Part shown: positions 30,324 through 43,601 of the stretch, piece by piece
How positions within the stretch are numbered: the stretch's first letter is position 1
Layout of the letters: each line of letters begins with the position of its first letter
NCBI GenBank assembly: GCA_964020085.1
Contig: OZ026598.1
Coordinates: 20,558,129 to 20,622,128, forward strand
Source: Micromussa lordhowensis
Taxonomy: Eukaryota; Cnidaria; Anthozoa; Scleractinia; Lobophylliidae
Direction of reading: 5' to 3'
Length of the DNA stretch: 64,000 nt
Program-made: the position numbers and the translations under genes
Notes under the pieces: generated by a model
Told to the model about the DNA's origin: nothing
The model's input: the letters and a program-made list of their open reading frames with translations, nothing else
Database searches by the model: none

Positions 30324-33300
30324 TCATTGATTGCCAGAAATTGGTGCATCTAGAAACCATATAAATTCCCCCTCCTTTGCAATCACAAGTGGTTGAGAAG
30401 CTTTTGAAACCAGGATTGGGGAGGTCTGCCGTACTTTATTGGCACTATACAATATGTGAGACTCGGGATCGTATTTTGGTGGTGGAAACCACCCAATGAA
30501 GAGCCACACATATTCACAGCCTGCAAATTTGTGCACAAGGATCTTCTTAACACATCCAAACTTTAAAGTTGGAAGTCCTAGTTGGCAAACAACACTTTCA
30601 GATTTAAATGTGTGTGGACGTCTTCCACTTTCTTCATATGTATATTCTCTTAAGCTAGTAGCTGTAGAATTTGGTTCAGCTAATAATTCTACTTCTCTGC
30701 CAGCTAGTGGTCTTCCCTTGGGTACCCATCTTTCAAAAGGTGGAAATGACCTTAGTTCCCTCATTTGTCGTGCCTTCTTTTTCTCATGATTGTACAGCTG
30801 GTGAAGTGCTTTGTAATCTTCATCTTCTTCTTGGTAGACAGCCTTCATCTCCAACAAGATAACTTCATCCACCACCATTGTAGACACTGATTTGGCAGTC
30901 TCTACCAGCTGGTCTTTGCTTGCATGTGGTGGTTGAACATTGACCTGTAATGCACTACTGAGGTACAAATCACTCGAGACATCCTCATTGCTGGTGATTT
31001 CAAATTTCTTTTGATATTGGCACCACTCGTAGATCTGCAACATTCCAACGTTATTGAAAAATTTCATGTTTGTCTCCAAAGTGAAACACACAACTTAAGC
31101 CTGAACTATATTTAACGATCTATATTTTGTCATTCGGTTTGTGACCAATTGGATCCAATAGTGTGACATACCAAAAAAAAAATAGTACCTGATATGTCCT
31201 TAAAATCGTTGCTTCTGGATGTTTACGACTCATTGCCCTTCTGCACAACCATGAATTGAAACGTTCATAGGGGAACATCCATGTAGAATGTACAGGGCCA
31301 AACTTCTGGATACCTTGTAAAATGTGGTGTATGATGTGGCTGGTAATAACCTACCAATCAAGATAACATAAAATAAAGTGAGAGGACTGTTTTGGCTGGC
31401 GTCCTTTCAGGGAGGCTCATTATCAGATTATCATGATTATCATGCGATCATCATCATCATAATAATTGCACCATGGGATGCATAAGGCCTCACTGGCCTT
31501 ATTCAAGAGCATTTTATTTTTATTCCAATGATATTTGCATTGGCGGTGGCTTACATTTTTAGCGTGAGGTTAGGATATTCCAGGATTTGCAGGGAAACAA
31601 TATACTGAAAAGCATTCATATTAACCCGCTGGCATGACAATTTAACTATACCTGCAATGATGCTGGGAAATCCCTTTCCAATCTTGCCATAGCAATATTA
31701 AGGTTTTCACCTAAGACAGGTAGGTTTTCAGGATCCTGCTCCTCAGCACAAAGGGATGCAATACTGTCCAAAAAAAGGAACAATGTCTCTCTCTGGTTGT
31801 TACCAAGCATTCCTCTCAAGCAATATTTTGCTATTCCTCTTGCAGCAATCTGTGGGACAGAAAAATAAAAGTTGACATTAATTTTTACTAAGTGCAATTG
31901 GTACGATTTTGTTATTTTCATCATGTCTTACAATCACTGTGTCAGCAATTCAATCTGATTCGGTATCTAGACTAGTTGTGGAATTCAAAAGATCATTCAG
32001 CATGCACTTTCTAAATAGATTTTTTTCTAGATGGTTGTAGTTATCATACATTAACATGTTAACATACATTGTTTTAACTAACCTCCTTCAGATCATGTGA
32101 GTTCACTCGTGATAATTTGCTAAATATAGGGCCAGATTTAAAGCTACAGTCACTTGGAACAACTACTTGACTTGCACGTTGATCTGCTGTTTTAAGATCT
32201 CCAGGTGTAAGTCTAAATGGGGCAGATGGGAGCTTCCTTGTGGTAAATGATTGTGTGGAAGAAGGTCTATGTTTCTTTCCTTTTTGTTTGGAATCACCAG
32301 GGCCTGCTGCACCAAGTTTCCTTTTGGATGCCTTCTGTGCACTTTTGCTTCTTTCTGGAACACACGTTTCTGTTACAAGGTCAGCTTCAACACTACCTTC
32401 TCCTGCAACCCAGCACTCTGGGAAACGGTTGAATGACTTTTCTGCATTTCTCACAGACAGAGAGTCTTCGGGTTCCTTTCCAGTGATCAAATACAAAATG
32501 TGTTTCATGCAGACAGCAATTGTGTGCATAGCATCAGGGACAACATCTTCCACTCTGTCAAAATTGGGCAACTTTGTAGCCAAAACATACTGCCCACGAC
32601 AACCAGTGGCAGTTGCAATGCTCTTCGCTTGCGTCTGATTTTTAGCATTGTCATATGCTTTGTGATAGTTGAGGTCTTCTGTAAATTTCCTCATAAGTGG
32701 CTCTGCTCTATCCTCTCTTGACTTCTCTGGAAAGTTGCAGGTGTCTTTTCTTATTTCACTTTCTCTAGCCAGATATCTTCGGTTACCCAGGTAGACGATT
32801 TTCTTAAGGTGGGTACAGTATGTCCCCTTAATTTGGCACCACGAACATCCACGGTAGGAACCACTTCCTGTCAAGTGAAAGACCTTTCCAATTCCCTGAT
32901 AGTCAAGCACATGGAGTAGAACTTCAGCTTTGGCTTGAAATGGTTCCTTCCTGTAAGCGTCATAGATCCTCATGTCTGTGAGGCACAGCAGTTCATCTAC
33001 TAGGATTTCAAAATAGGGGTCAAGGTTAGCGGGTTCCTTGCCATCATCTTGTGCTGGTATAATACCAAGCAGAATGAGGTTGGAGAAAAGTTTTCTAATC
33101 TTCCGAGGGAGGTTAAGTTGCCCAAGAACTATTGGCCACATGGAGTAACTGGTCTTGTTTTTACTCCATGGATTTAATCCATCCAGGCAAAGGCTGAGTG
33201 ACACACCTCGAGGATCTCCCTGAAATGTTCCTTCTCGGCTGTATGCTCTTTTCCACACAGGTGAACCATGAATATCGCTAATAATTATGTTCTCACCTTT

Positions 33301-34782
33301 ATTGTCCGCCAAGTTACCTTGATGACTTTGTAGCACTTCAGCTATACTTGATGTACCATAACTTCTTACTACCCTGGGACATAACGGTAAATAGATGAAT
33401 GTTCTCTTTGGTATGCGACTATCCTGGCCTCTGCTATTTCTTTTGAATCTCTCTTCATCGCATTTGGGGCACTTTTCAGAATTTTTGTATTCTTTTCTGA
33501 AAATGATGCAATCATTTGGGCAGACATGGTAAACTAGCTCTGGAATTAAGAATGGCTTGATGAGTTGGTATGCTTCCTTATAAGATGAAGGAAGTGTGTT
33601 TCCCTCTGGAAGTATGTAATTATGCAAATAATGTAAGTTTTCAGAGAATGCTTGTTTACTCAATGAAGGATGTGACGTGAACCAATCAAACATGTGTACC
33701 AATGCCTCCACTACACTTAATTTGGCTCCAGGATACAAAGGAGGGCTCTGCCTCATGTTATCATACTGTGTAAATGGATTCAAGTATGTCTCCTTGAATG
33801 TGTCGTCTGAAACATCAATAGGTTCTCCCTTCAGTTCCTGAAATAGTGACATAATGCTGGTTAGAACATTTGGTACCATCCTAGCTTGGCTGTGATCAAG
33901 ATTAAATTTAGTTATAATAATTATTTATTTATGTATTTATTTTGGTGTCCTGCAGTTCCCTCATTAAACATTAATATTATCATTATCATACTTGGTCCGT
34001 AACGATACATGTAAAACAAACCAACCTTTTGCCAAGGCTTCAGGTCAACAGCTGTGTCTAATAGATAAATTATAAGGAAGTTTGTGTACAATTTCAAAAT
34101 GCAGGCTTTGGCTGTATTTCAAGTAAGTAAATTAATGATATACTGACTCACTGTGTTGTCATCTAGTTCTTCTGTTTCAGACTCAGACGTGTCACTATAG
34201 CTACTGTCTTCAGAAAAGTTGTCATCAAGTATCTCCTGTACATTTTTGAGATCATCCCTGCCCTGTAAATCAGTTGATCTGGGTATCGTGATCTTCTCAT
34301 CATTGGTCAACTCATCAACAGTCTGCTGATTGTCAAAATCTGCATCCTATAAAGTCGAGAACAATTAAACAGCAATGGCAACGAATTTTCTTATGTTTCC
34401 TTCAGTGGAATTATGCAAACAGTGCAAACTGGTAATAATATTTGACTTTAGCTGGAGCTTGTTTTCCAGAGAAATTTATCTGCCCAGTATTTCTGCAGTG
34501 GGAAACGACTGTCCATCTGTACAAACCCTGCCTACTTCTGTCATGTTTAAAATTTGTATCCCGCCAGATTTTGATGTACTGTGAAGATTTAACCGAGTCA
34601 AATGAAATAATTTCAATGGTTAAAAACGCATTTGTTTGGACATATACAAATTTATAACTCCAGACCAAATATCAAGGTTTTAACAAAGATGATAGTAAAA
34701 CACTATTTCATCATTGCTTATTAATATTAACCCTTTACTCCCTCAGAGTGACTTATAGATTTTACTCTGTCTAACACCAGAC

Positions 34783-34872
<90 letters not shown>

Positions 34873-35199
34873 AGGGAGACCCCTTAGGGGTTAAAGGGTT
34901 AAAAAAAGGAATGGGTGTAAAACCGAATGTAAAAACAGCATTACAAATATACCACTCACCAGAGGTTCTAATGTATCGGAATCCTCCTGCGAAGAAAACA
35001 ACGCTGGGCTTGAAAAGACGCTTGCTTGACCTGCATTTTCTTCCTGTTGGAATGTGTTCTCTGACTCAACAATGTTTTCAGTTGAAAACCCATCGAAAGT
35101 GCCGTAGGTCTGAATGTGCCTTGTCACAATGTTCCTTGACAACACAACTTTACCCTTGCATAACTTGCAAAAGCAAATTTTCAAATTTTTTTGGGGCAT
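30324..35199 (-). CDS. Tnp_21/DUF4218-type transposase gene, multi-exon
   Basis: Exons on the minus strand: 35199-34960, 34346-34152, 33889-32083, 31849-31652, 31350-31189 and 31034-30324. The last four junctions are in phase with good splice sites; the join between exon 2 and the main exon is unresolved and may need a small extra exon. Exon 1 has CFCKLCKG...TRHIQTYG, a zinc-finger-like start. The 600-residue main exon shows CPNDCIIFRKEY, CPKCDEERF, LCLDGLNPW and YSMWPIVLGQLNLPRKIR, typical of EnSpm/CACTA-type Tnp2 (Transposase_21). The next exons match DUF4218 (GIAKYCLRGMLGNNQ; WMFPYERFNSWLCRRA). About 1,100 residues have no stop inside the exons. It would cut and join transposon DNA in the nucleus. 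It diverges from the SAM-like gene at 36285. Confidence 0.78.
34727..34902. mobile_element. MITE with internal 25-bp tandem repeat
   Basis: The ends are TTAACCCTTTACTCCC and, inverted, TTAACCCTTTAACCCC. Between 34757 and about 34864 a 25-bp unit starting GATTTTACTCTGTCTAAC is repeated four times almost exactly. It lies in an intron of the transposase gene. Confidence 0.75.
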
Positions 35200-36284
35200 G
35201 CTGATCCATCAATTGATCACGAAACGTGACTAACTACGTATATTAAGCTTTATACATCCATCAACAGCAACACTTTCGCAATCGTTTTGTAACATGAACC
35301 ATTTTAATGCATCAAGGAATGGATCTATTTCAAATTCCACTTGTACAGGCTGTATACCTAACACACAATGTAAGGATATTTGTGATGCATTTGGTGAGTT
35401 GGCTTTTAGGCGAAACCCCCTTTTAGGGACAGCGAAAGGATGGCAATGGAAAGAGTTTCACAAGGCGTTGAAACTATATTAAATGCAATGTTTCGAGAGG
35501 CTGTTATTCTAAAAAACGCCGACATTTGAACTGCAGTGTAAATAAACCTACAACCTGCTATATATTCCCATTAACCAAAACAGATAGAAAGCAATAAGCG
35601 AAAAATCTTTTGGGTGAGGCGTGTCACCGAGTTGTTTCCTGCAAGTCCGTTCTCCACTAGCCTGCGAACGCAGACGTATTTCCGGCTGTCACTGGTTCCG
35701 GCGGAGTCCGCGAAGACAACCGACAGCCGGAAATACCGGAAATACGTCTGCGTTCGCAGGCTAGTTCTCCACAGAAGTGAAGTTGTCTCACTACAGCAGC
35801 AGTTTTGCTAACAATAATCAAGATTTTCAAAGAAAGTGAATTCCATATTCCACGAAATATAAAAGAGTGCTAGGCTAGCAGGCAACTGATTGTGTTCGAA
35901 AAGATACCTGCACAATAGAGCAGAATAGAGCAGCCTAATGGATTCCTACGACTGGGAGTACAACCCGGACCCTGGCCATCACATCAACCATACTTAATAA
36001 CTTCTGCAGGAGTTTGTTATCGGTAGCGAAACTACTTCAGGTAACCTGCATGCACGAGGCTGCAGCGAGCAGACTCCATTTTCTGTAGAGAAGCAACTTG
36101 CAGCAAAATGACTTCGATGGCACGATATCGTAAGAAAGGCATTGTGGGTAAAAGTGGGTTGTTAATGTTTAACTGTTCGAGGTCAGATTACGCATTTTTC
36201 TTCTTGATCGGCGGGAAGATTGAACGAAGATCGTTGTTTCTCATTTGCGGGCGTTGTTAGTAGCTTTCGGTGACCGACTGCACA
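35200..36284. promoter_or_regulatory. Divergent promoter region with an inserted MITE
   Basis: This spacer lies between the transposase gene (ATG at 35199, minus) and the SAM-like gene (ATG at 36285, plus). No ORF of note. A 108-bp MITE (35657-35764) is inserted. Promoter function is inferred from the divergent layout. Confidence 0.45.
35657..35764. mobile_element. Foldback MITE (CTAGCCTGCGAACGCAGACG)
   Basis: The arms CTAGCCTGCGAACGCAGACG through TTTCCGGCTGTC are inverted at the other end. TTCTCCA flanks both sides (35650-35656, 35765-35771), a 7-bp target duplication. Confidence 0.85.
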
Positions 36285-39200
36285 ATGGACAGTGATTTAA
36301 AAAACCTAATGGCTCGATGCAACTTTGCAGATAGCTCAAATGTTTACAGAGTTCTCAGTCAGGAAATGGTAAGTACGCATTTCGTACATTTGTACACGAG
36401 TTTGTTAGCTTATGTGTTTAGCAATGTTAGTTCAGCATTCAACTGAAAAACTGTTGTTATTTCGAGTTAAAATCACAAATATCCAACAATCTAAGACTGT
36501 AACTAGCGTCTTGGTTATCTATAAGCTTGTAAGCTCAACATGCATGAAGCAACAACAAGAAGACTGTAAGTCGTATCTTACGTATGAAGATCGTTGATTA
36601 AAAAATGGCGCCAATTTTACTATTTACGTAAATTATAATCTTATTTCCAGTAGCTCGATCGAATCGCTTGTAAAAAAAATCCTGTTGGAGAAAACAAAAC
36701 GTTGAAGGAAGAAGTTTGCGTTTATTCACAAACTGGCTGGAACTCCATGCAGATATCAATGATCACCATAAAACAGTTTGACGGCCGTTTCTTAAGGAGT
36801 TAAGGACCTGAAGCCCCTGAGGTCTACGTTTTAAAATCCCCCCCACTCCAACATGTAGAGTATAGATAATCATTTCTGACAAGTTCTAGCTAGATGGTTT
36901 AGAAAAGGTCACTGCATCCAACTTGTAAGGTATAGGCACAAGCATGTTTTGCGATTTGCATTTAAGCTTACCTTAAAAAAATATGAATTGCAAACAAACA
37001 CAAATATCTAGTTTCCATAATTCCAATTTTGAACATGTATGAACTTAAGCATAATTGTTGTTCCTGGTCAGATCCATGATGTAGCCACTTTAAGGGTTGC
37101 TGAGGAGGCTGACTTGAAATCTTGTGGCTTAAAGATTGGTGAAATAATCAAACTACGAAATGCCCTACGCTCTGTAGATGATGTTGAAATGGAGGCGATC
37201 CCTTATCCCCAGCAAGTGAAAGGTACATGTACAACATCAAATCAAAACGACAGTGGATTCCCTGAAACTTCATTTGAAGAAGCTGATGAACAGCCGGTAT
37301 GTGCATATATTAGATAACTGCATATTGTGAAAAAAAAAATAAAGTTCCCAAGACTCAATTGAGTGATGAAAACAAATTACCCAAGCTAGAGGTCTTTTGT
37401 ACTGTTTTAATTGTTTTATTGTTCTGTATTAGCTTCAAAATTGATGCTTTCTGTTAATTTTACTCAAGCAAGCCTTGTACAATAGTAATTAACTAGAATA
37501 ATGGTATAAACTTGAATTCATTGATAAGCAAGAGTCTTCCTCTTATAGTCTCAGGAAAGTGTGTAATTGCAATTTCCATTTATGCAGACTACAGCTGAAA
37601 TCAATGATGACACCTGGGCAGCTGAAGATCTCCTCATGAAAAGAGGCACAAGTGGTAAATCAGTTCCAGCACAAACTTTCTTCAGGGTGTGTGTCACAAC
37701 AAAAATGACTTCATTTATTAGCCTTCACACATAATAGATTATTTCCATATAATTACAGTAATTTATCATTGAATTATTATTAATAATAATACTATTGTTT
37801 TCTTTAAGAACATGTTGAGGGATTGTGCCCGAGGAGCCAAAATTTGGAGCAAAGCTCCAAAGATTGAGGAAATTCCAGACTCAAAATGGGAAGTCTTTTT
37901 TAAACTGGTAGGTTAATTTCATTTTGGTATATTTGTATACCAGTACTTTACGATATTTCTCCATTATGGGGCAATAATATAGCAATGTTGGATGTAGGGT
38001 TTAATTTGCTAATGTGTTTGTTCTGTTTTTCTATCGAGTTATAAAAACACGAATGGAAGTGTGGTAGAACGAGAAATGCTGTGGGAACACGAGCCAAGAG
38101 GCAACTGTTCCCACTTCTTTTTCGAGTTCTCCCAAACTTTGAAGAGTGTTTCTTTTACTTAATAGAGACATGGAGAACATGTTTTCTATTCCGTATAGAA
38201 AAAGCTGCAATCGGTATTTTCTCTCGGCTGTTTTTTAAAAGTAATCAAGGAACATTAATTGCCCTGAACAACTATTACTGATTGAAGTTACATGTAAATT
38301 TAAGGAGCTACTCTAACAGCTATCCACATTTCATAACTTCCCAAAGTTAATTATTTAAGGTTGCAGGAGCATGTCCTCAACTGGGTCATTTCAAATACAG
38401 AGGTGAATTACGCAGGAGACTGGGGCAATCTTTGCAGAACAGACGCAAGTACAGAAATGACTGTAACCATGGAAAGCGGAAGCATAAATCAAGGTATGGA
38501 ACAAAAATGAATAAGTAGTTAATTGGTGAGCAGAAGTATGGTAAATAAACAGGAAATTAAATCTTGATAAGGCACACAAACAAGAGTCTTTACTGATTGG
38601 AGTAGTGACATAATTTAATGTTTAATTCTGTTTTTGGTTTCTTTAAATTCAATAGCAATCCCCTTCAAGCCAATGAAAATAATGCAAGTGTTGAGACATT
38701 TTTAAAAAAATATAATTTATTATTATTATTTGCATGCAAATGAATAATGCAGGAATCCTCAGTCAAGGTCCCAGTCACTTCCATCTTTTTCTGATCATGA
38801 TGATCAGGGGCAAGACTTTGACATCCATATCAGTACTGGATCCGAAGCCTCATCTACTGCTGATCATTCAGAGTTTATCAGGTATGATTTATTTGTAGGA
38901 GAATTAAATATTGTGACATTGTACGAAATCACTTTCTTGTATGAAGTGATCGTCTCAAGTACATGTAGTGCTAAACCTTCATACTGTACAGTCCGCAGAT
39001 TGATATAAGATGTTGTTATGCATTGTTGACAGAATATCAAATAAATCATTTGAAATGAACAATGTAAGCCTTTTAAACTTGCATTGGGTTTCATTTTATT
39101 TGACTATAACAAGTAATAAACCATGGATGCTTGTTAGACAAGCCTACTACATTACACACAATATACAGTCATTGACAATAATATTGGCTTTATATTTAAC

Positions 39201-42200
39201 AATCTATTTCAGGAGTAAAAAAACAGGGAAGTCTTTAGCTCTTCCAGGACCTCTGCCTATCCCAAAGCCAATTGCTTCATCATCGCCAGTTGCAACTACA
39301 CTCAATGAAGATTTTACTGTTGGGTGAGTTTTATTCCTTTCAGTACATGTATCTGTCATTAAGCTCCAACCAAAGAAAGCAGTGCTTGCATCACTGCTGA
39401 AATTAGACTTGACTTGAGTTTGGCACTCCCCTGGTGTTGTATACCTTTGTGTAGACTTTAATTTAGTCAACTCATCTTCAATAAGGTTATTAGCCTACAA
39501 ATACTGCTGTCTTTCATTGTTCCCAGCTAAGTTGGTGCCAAATGGGCTTCCACTTGAAATGAAAAGGGATGGCTGCATACACAGTCTAATGAAGTTACAG
39601 TTAATATTACCTGTATGAACATTCATTCTCTTTTTACTTGACCAACTCGTGTATTTGGTACTTAATGTGTAATTCTTGTTTCTATAATATATTCAGGCAT
39701 GAAATCATAATTTATAAGACAACAGAAAAAAAAATCAAGTTAGCAAGAGGAATTTATATGGGAGGAATCAACAATGGAGATCCTGAAAGTAAGTCACCGT
39801 TTTCCAGAACAATAAGTTGAAATTGTAAGGAATGTAAATGGTGATTACAAGGATAATCAAATTATATTGGTTAAAGTACACCTAGCCCCAAAATATGTTT
39901 TCGCTTAAATAAATCTTTGCACCTGTTTGAAACACATTGCGCCTTTTTATCTCTTTTTAACCCTAATCTTGACTTTTTGCAAGCTGTAAAAGTTACTTTT
40001 ACAGCCCACATTTTGTCAAATTTTAATTTAAAAAGCGCAGTGCATTTCAAAGAGGTGCAAAGATTTATTTAAGCGCAAAAAGTATTTTGAAGTTAGGTGC
40101 ACTTTAAAATCATCCTGATGATAGGAAGTAAAGGCCTAGCTGCATGGCCAAGAAGGGGATCAGGATCGCTCATGGAAGGGCATGGCTAAAGTTGCATATA
40201 GTTTTGTTTTGTCTGTTTGTTTCTTTTTTTTTTAATGGAGTAACACTTTCTTTTCACTTGCAAATGCCTCCATGGATTGGAATACCACTTTCATTGCCTG
40301 AAAGAACCCTCAAAACCCTTTCCCAACTCCTTTGAAGGATTAAAATGCCTGTCACTCGGCTTGGTTGTATTTACTGTTTAATGACACAAGGGAACAGACT
40401 CAATCTATTCAATCAAGACATGCAAAATAGGGACCAGTCTATAAAAAAGCCAACAGTACTTTACAATACAGTGTGTATTTACCCTGCTCTAGTACAATTT
40501 CTTTCGAATTATTTCTACTGACTGTTATATAATGCTGTCTGATAATTTCTGCAAATCTTTAGACATGTATTCAAAGGTCCAGCTGTTGTCAGCCAACAAC
40601 TCTTTGTGGGAAGATGAAGTGCCTCTTCCACAAATAAACGAGGATGGTGCGACAACACTGAACACAGTCAAGGTTTGTTTGCATAACCACGACCAGTAAC
40701 ACTTTCAACAGACTGTTACTGTACTGTAGTAGTGCATTTAGCTTATTAGACTTACTCAATCACATGTAAATTTATTGATTTTCTTTCAGGTAAATACAAT
40801 GTTTTGCTGGAAAACATCAAAACTTGGGCGACCAAACCACCCGAGTAAACAGTTTAAAAAGATCAAAGGGAAAAACAGTGATGCTATGGTTAGTACTGTA
40901 CATACATAGTAGTATTTTTCTCTTTATGAAATCAATCTTGCTATCTTCACAAGGCTCATAAAGTTATATTAATTAAAGGTTGATCATGTTAGCCTATCTA
41001 ATGGAAATTTTTTTCTGGTCTCAGCTCCTTAAGAAGCAAACAGCTCTAGATCTTAACACCAAAGTGAAGCCATTGTCTAAGGTACATACAGTTACACTGT
41101 TAAGATGATGATCAATAATCGTAAAAAATTTTATTGTCTCTCACCGATCAGCCACTAAGACTTTCTAATAGTAACAATAAGTATAATGCTAAAAAGTACT
41201 TCTTTATTGGTACAGTGTAAGCTGGCATAGGGTAGGGGATCTTTTTCTGTATATCGATGTTGCGCACAGGACCACTCTATATAAACTCTGGCCAAGGGTT
41301 AAAGAAATTAGTCATTTGAATAATTTAGGGTTTTCTCGCAATCATTGCACTTCATCTCTTGTAGAAAGGAGAGCCCTTGCAACAGAAGAAGGAAAATCAA
41401 CGGCCAGAGCAAAATGTTAAAGTAGGTCAACTTGGCTTGTTGTAAAGCATTAACAATATGAGACTTATAGAGCTACATAATTCAAAATAGAAAAAAGTAC
41501 ATGTTCTGTAAAAAACTGGAATAATGTAAGAAAATAAATAGGGATTGAAGATTGTTCTCATTCTGCTAGCTTACTCAAGTTTAAACTACTATGCATGGGA
41601 GGGTACTCAGTTTTTGGAACAGGTAGCATCAAGCTTATCATTTTACGCACATTGAAATTTACTCACAGTGTACATGATTTTTCTATATTCTTAATAATTA
41701 ACAATTATTCACCAAAGTGGAGGTAAATGTCCACCACTTTCACTGACACTGAAGTGAATAATTGTTTTAGTATATACCACACAAGCTGAATAACTAGCGG
41801 CCCGAAGAGTAACTTTAGTTGTGACAATATACCAACAAAAGCCATTTTGTTTCTGTTCTGCTTCTCGGAAGTTAATAGTCCTTGGCTAGTCAAATCCGAG
41901 CTAGCCAATCAGCTCACGCAAAAAGCACTATTCACTTGCGTGGTATATACTAATGATAATTAATAAGTAATGGTAATGACAAAGTCTCACTGCTGATTAT
42001 ATAATGCAAGATTTGTCAAACGTAGGTAATAACTTTGCAATAACATTGGCAACATTGAATGCCAAAACTATTTGAGATTTCCCTTGTCAAAATCATGTCT
42101 TGATCACTGCATTTAGTTCATAGAATAACAAGTCCACCTTAATCACTCATTAAGTTGCTACCACTTTTTTGCAGAACTACAAAGGTGAAACAATCAAAGA

Positions 42201-42489
42201 GAACCAAACAGTGGCAGTTGCCTATGACAACAAATTTTACATAGGCCAAGTACAAAGCATACATGTACATGTAAAGGAGGGCAACAAAGTTGAAATCAAT
42301 TATTTCAAACGGTCAAGGGAAGGCTTTTACGCCTGGCCTAAACGTAAAGATGTGGACACCGTTGGTGTAGAATTTATTTTCTATACTGACATTGTACTTG
42401 TTGGGGAGGGTGTACACGGGGGTTATTACCTTGAAAATGAAGATGAAGTGAATGAAGCATTTGAACAATTTCAGCATGATTATATGTAA
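36285..42489 (+). CDS. 13-exon gene with N-terminal SAM-like domain
   Basis: Exons 36285-36368, 37072-37296, 37588-37686, 37809-37911, 38367-38493, 38753-38881, 39213-39323, 39697-39788, 40563-40672, 40790-40888, 41025-41081, 41365-41421 and 42175-42489 join in phase throughout (1,608 nt, 535 residues). The N-terminus (MDSDLKNLMARC..., then EEADLKSCGLKIGEIIKL) fits a sterile-alpha-motif fold. A basic segment (GELRRRLGQSLQNRRKYR) and a Ser/Asp-rich segment follow. The C-terminal exon (TVAVAYDNKFYIGQVQSI, then a Trp-rich region) resembles a Tudor/BAH-like barrel. The donor at 37911 was chosen because only that frame stays open downstream. It lies inside the 25.5-kb element and diverges from the transposase gene, so it may be a transposon accessory protein or captured host gene. 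Function unknown. Confidence 0.72.
39871..40107. mobile_element. TIR MITE in an intron (TTAAAGTRCACCTA)
   Basis: Arms of about 55 bp share TTAAAGTRCACCTA and CTTAAATAAATCTTTGCACC, inverted. It lies between exons 8 and 9 of the SAM-like gene. Confidence 0.75.
41699..41766. repeat. Short palindrome (AACAATTATTCAC)
   Basis: AACAATTATTCACC recurs inverted at the other end of a 68-bp block. It is adjacent to the MITE at 41767. Confidence 0.6.
41767..41953. mobile_element. TIR MITE (TTAGTATATACCAC)
   Basis: The ends TTAGTATATACCACACAAG and, inverted, TTAGTATATACCACGCAAG enclose 187 bp. It lies in the last intron of the SAM-like gene. Confidence 0.65.
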
Positions 42490-43039
42490 ATAAAGTAAGC
42501 AAAAATCTATGAGTACTTGGGTATACAGGTACAGAACTAAATCATTCTGAAATTGTTGGTAAACAGCACATGGGGAGCCCCAGCTTCATTTTTGAAAAAA
42601 AAAATCATCTTTCCTGATTCTTTCCAATAAGAAATGGATGTTTTAAATGTTTGGCTTTTTCTTCTGCCATGCAATCAAATTTTGTGTGTATGACTTACCA
42701 AATCTTCTGTATACAATGCAGCTAAATCTAAGTCAACTTATCATTAAGTTGGAAAACATTGCTAATTTCGTTGAAGTAGACACATTGAACCTTAGCTAGT
42801 CAGAGAACTTCATTCCACTTATTTTCAAGCAGAAAGCAGTAATGGAGCTGATATTGCATTACATGAAATGAGTGTCAACCTAACTATAGCATAAGGTTTC
42901 AAACAAACTCAATATGATGACGTGGGTCTCGGTTTAAATTGATCTTAGTTAATATTATAACACATTGAAAGATGAGACCAGTTCAGTGCAATTTGCACAC
43001 AGGACTCATTTATATCTGTTAATAATTGTGAACCAGTTT

Positions 43040-43600
43040 TTCTTTTGTCAAAGCATTTTTCCAACAATCATGGTTTTCCTACCACACAAATACAGTCAAA
43101 AGATTACATTTTGTTTTCATGGCGTTTTTATGGACCCAAGGCAAATTCATCCCATTTTCATGGCTGATGGTGATTTTGGCAAATGAATCATGAAAATGAG
43201 ATTAAAATGCCATGAAACATTTAATGGCCATGGTTTTTGGAATGCTTCACAGAAATTTCATTGGCCATGAAAATCCAAACCCCATGAAAAATGCATGACT
43301 TAAAGCCATTAAAGTACCATGAAATGAATACCTGCACACCCTGGAAAATTCATGGCATTTTTAAAGCAATCAAAAACCTGTGAAAATATGGCATGAAATA
43401 ACCATGAATTTGATTAAATTAATGGTTTAGTCACGGCCATGGAACATACCAAAACCCATGGGAATTTCATGGTTAAAATGCCCATGAATTACCCATCACA
43501 AGATCAGGAATTTCCCATTACTACACAATTAACATCCTTTTAAAATACAGTTAAAGTGTAATGAAAAGTTCATGGCATTTTCACCATCTTAAAATTTCAT
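43040..43600. repeat. CCATGAAA/TTTCATGG motif cluster 2
   Basis: Some twenty copies of CATGAAA, TTTCATGG or CCATGG variants in both orientations within about 550 bp, directly upstream of the SGNH ORF. The first cluster is at 29390-29690. Confidence 0.65.
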
Positions 43601-43601
43601 A

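Noticed and set aside
34757..34864. Regular 25-bp repeats resembling a CRISPR array
   Set aside because: There are no unique spacers, the units are directly tandem, and the genome is eukaryotic.
30324..35199. Separate CACTA element inside the giant unit
   Set aside because: No CACTA/CACTG ends or 2-4-bp duplications were found around the Tnp_21 gene. This is not excluded, but is less supported than the outer TIRs.
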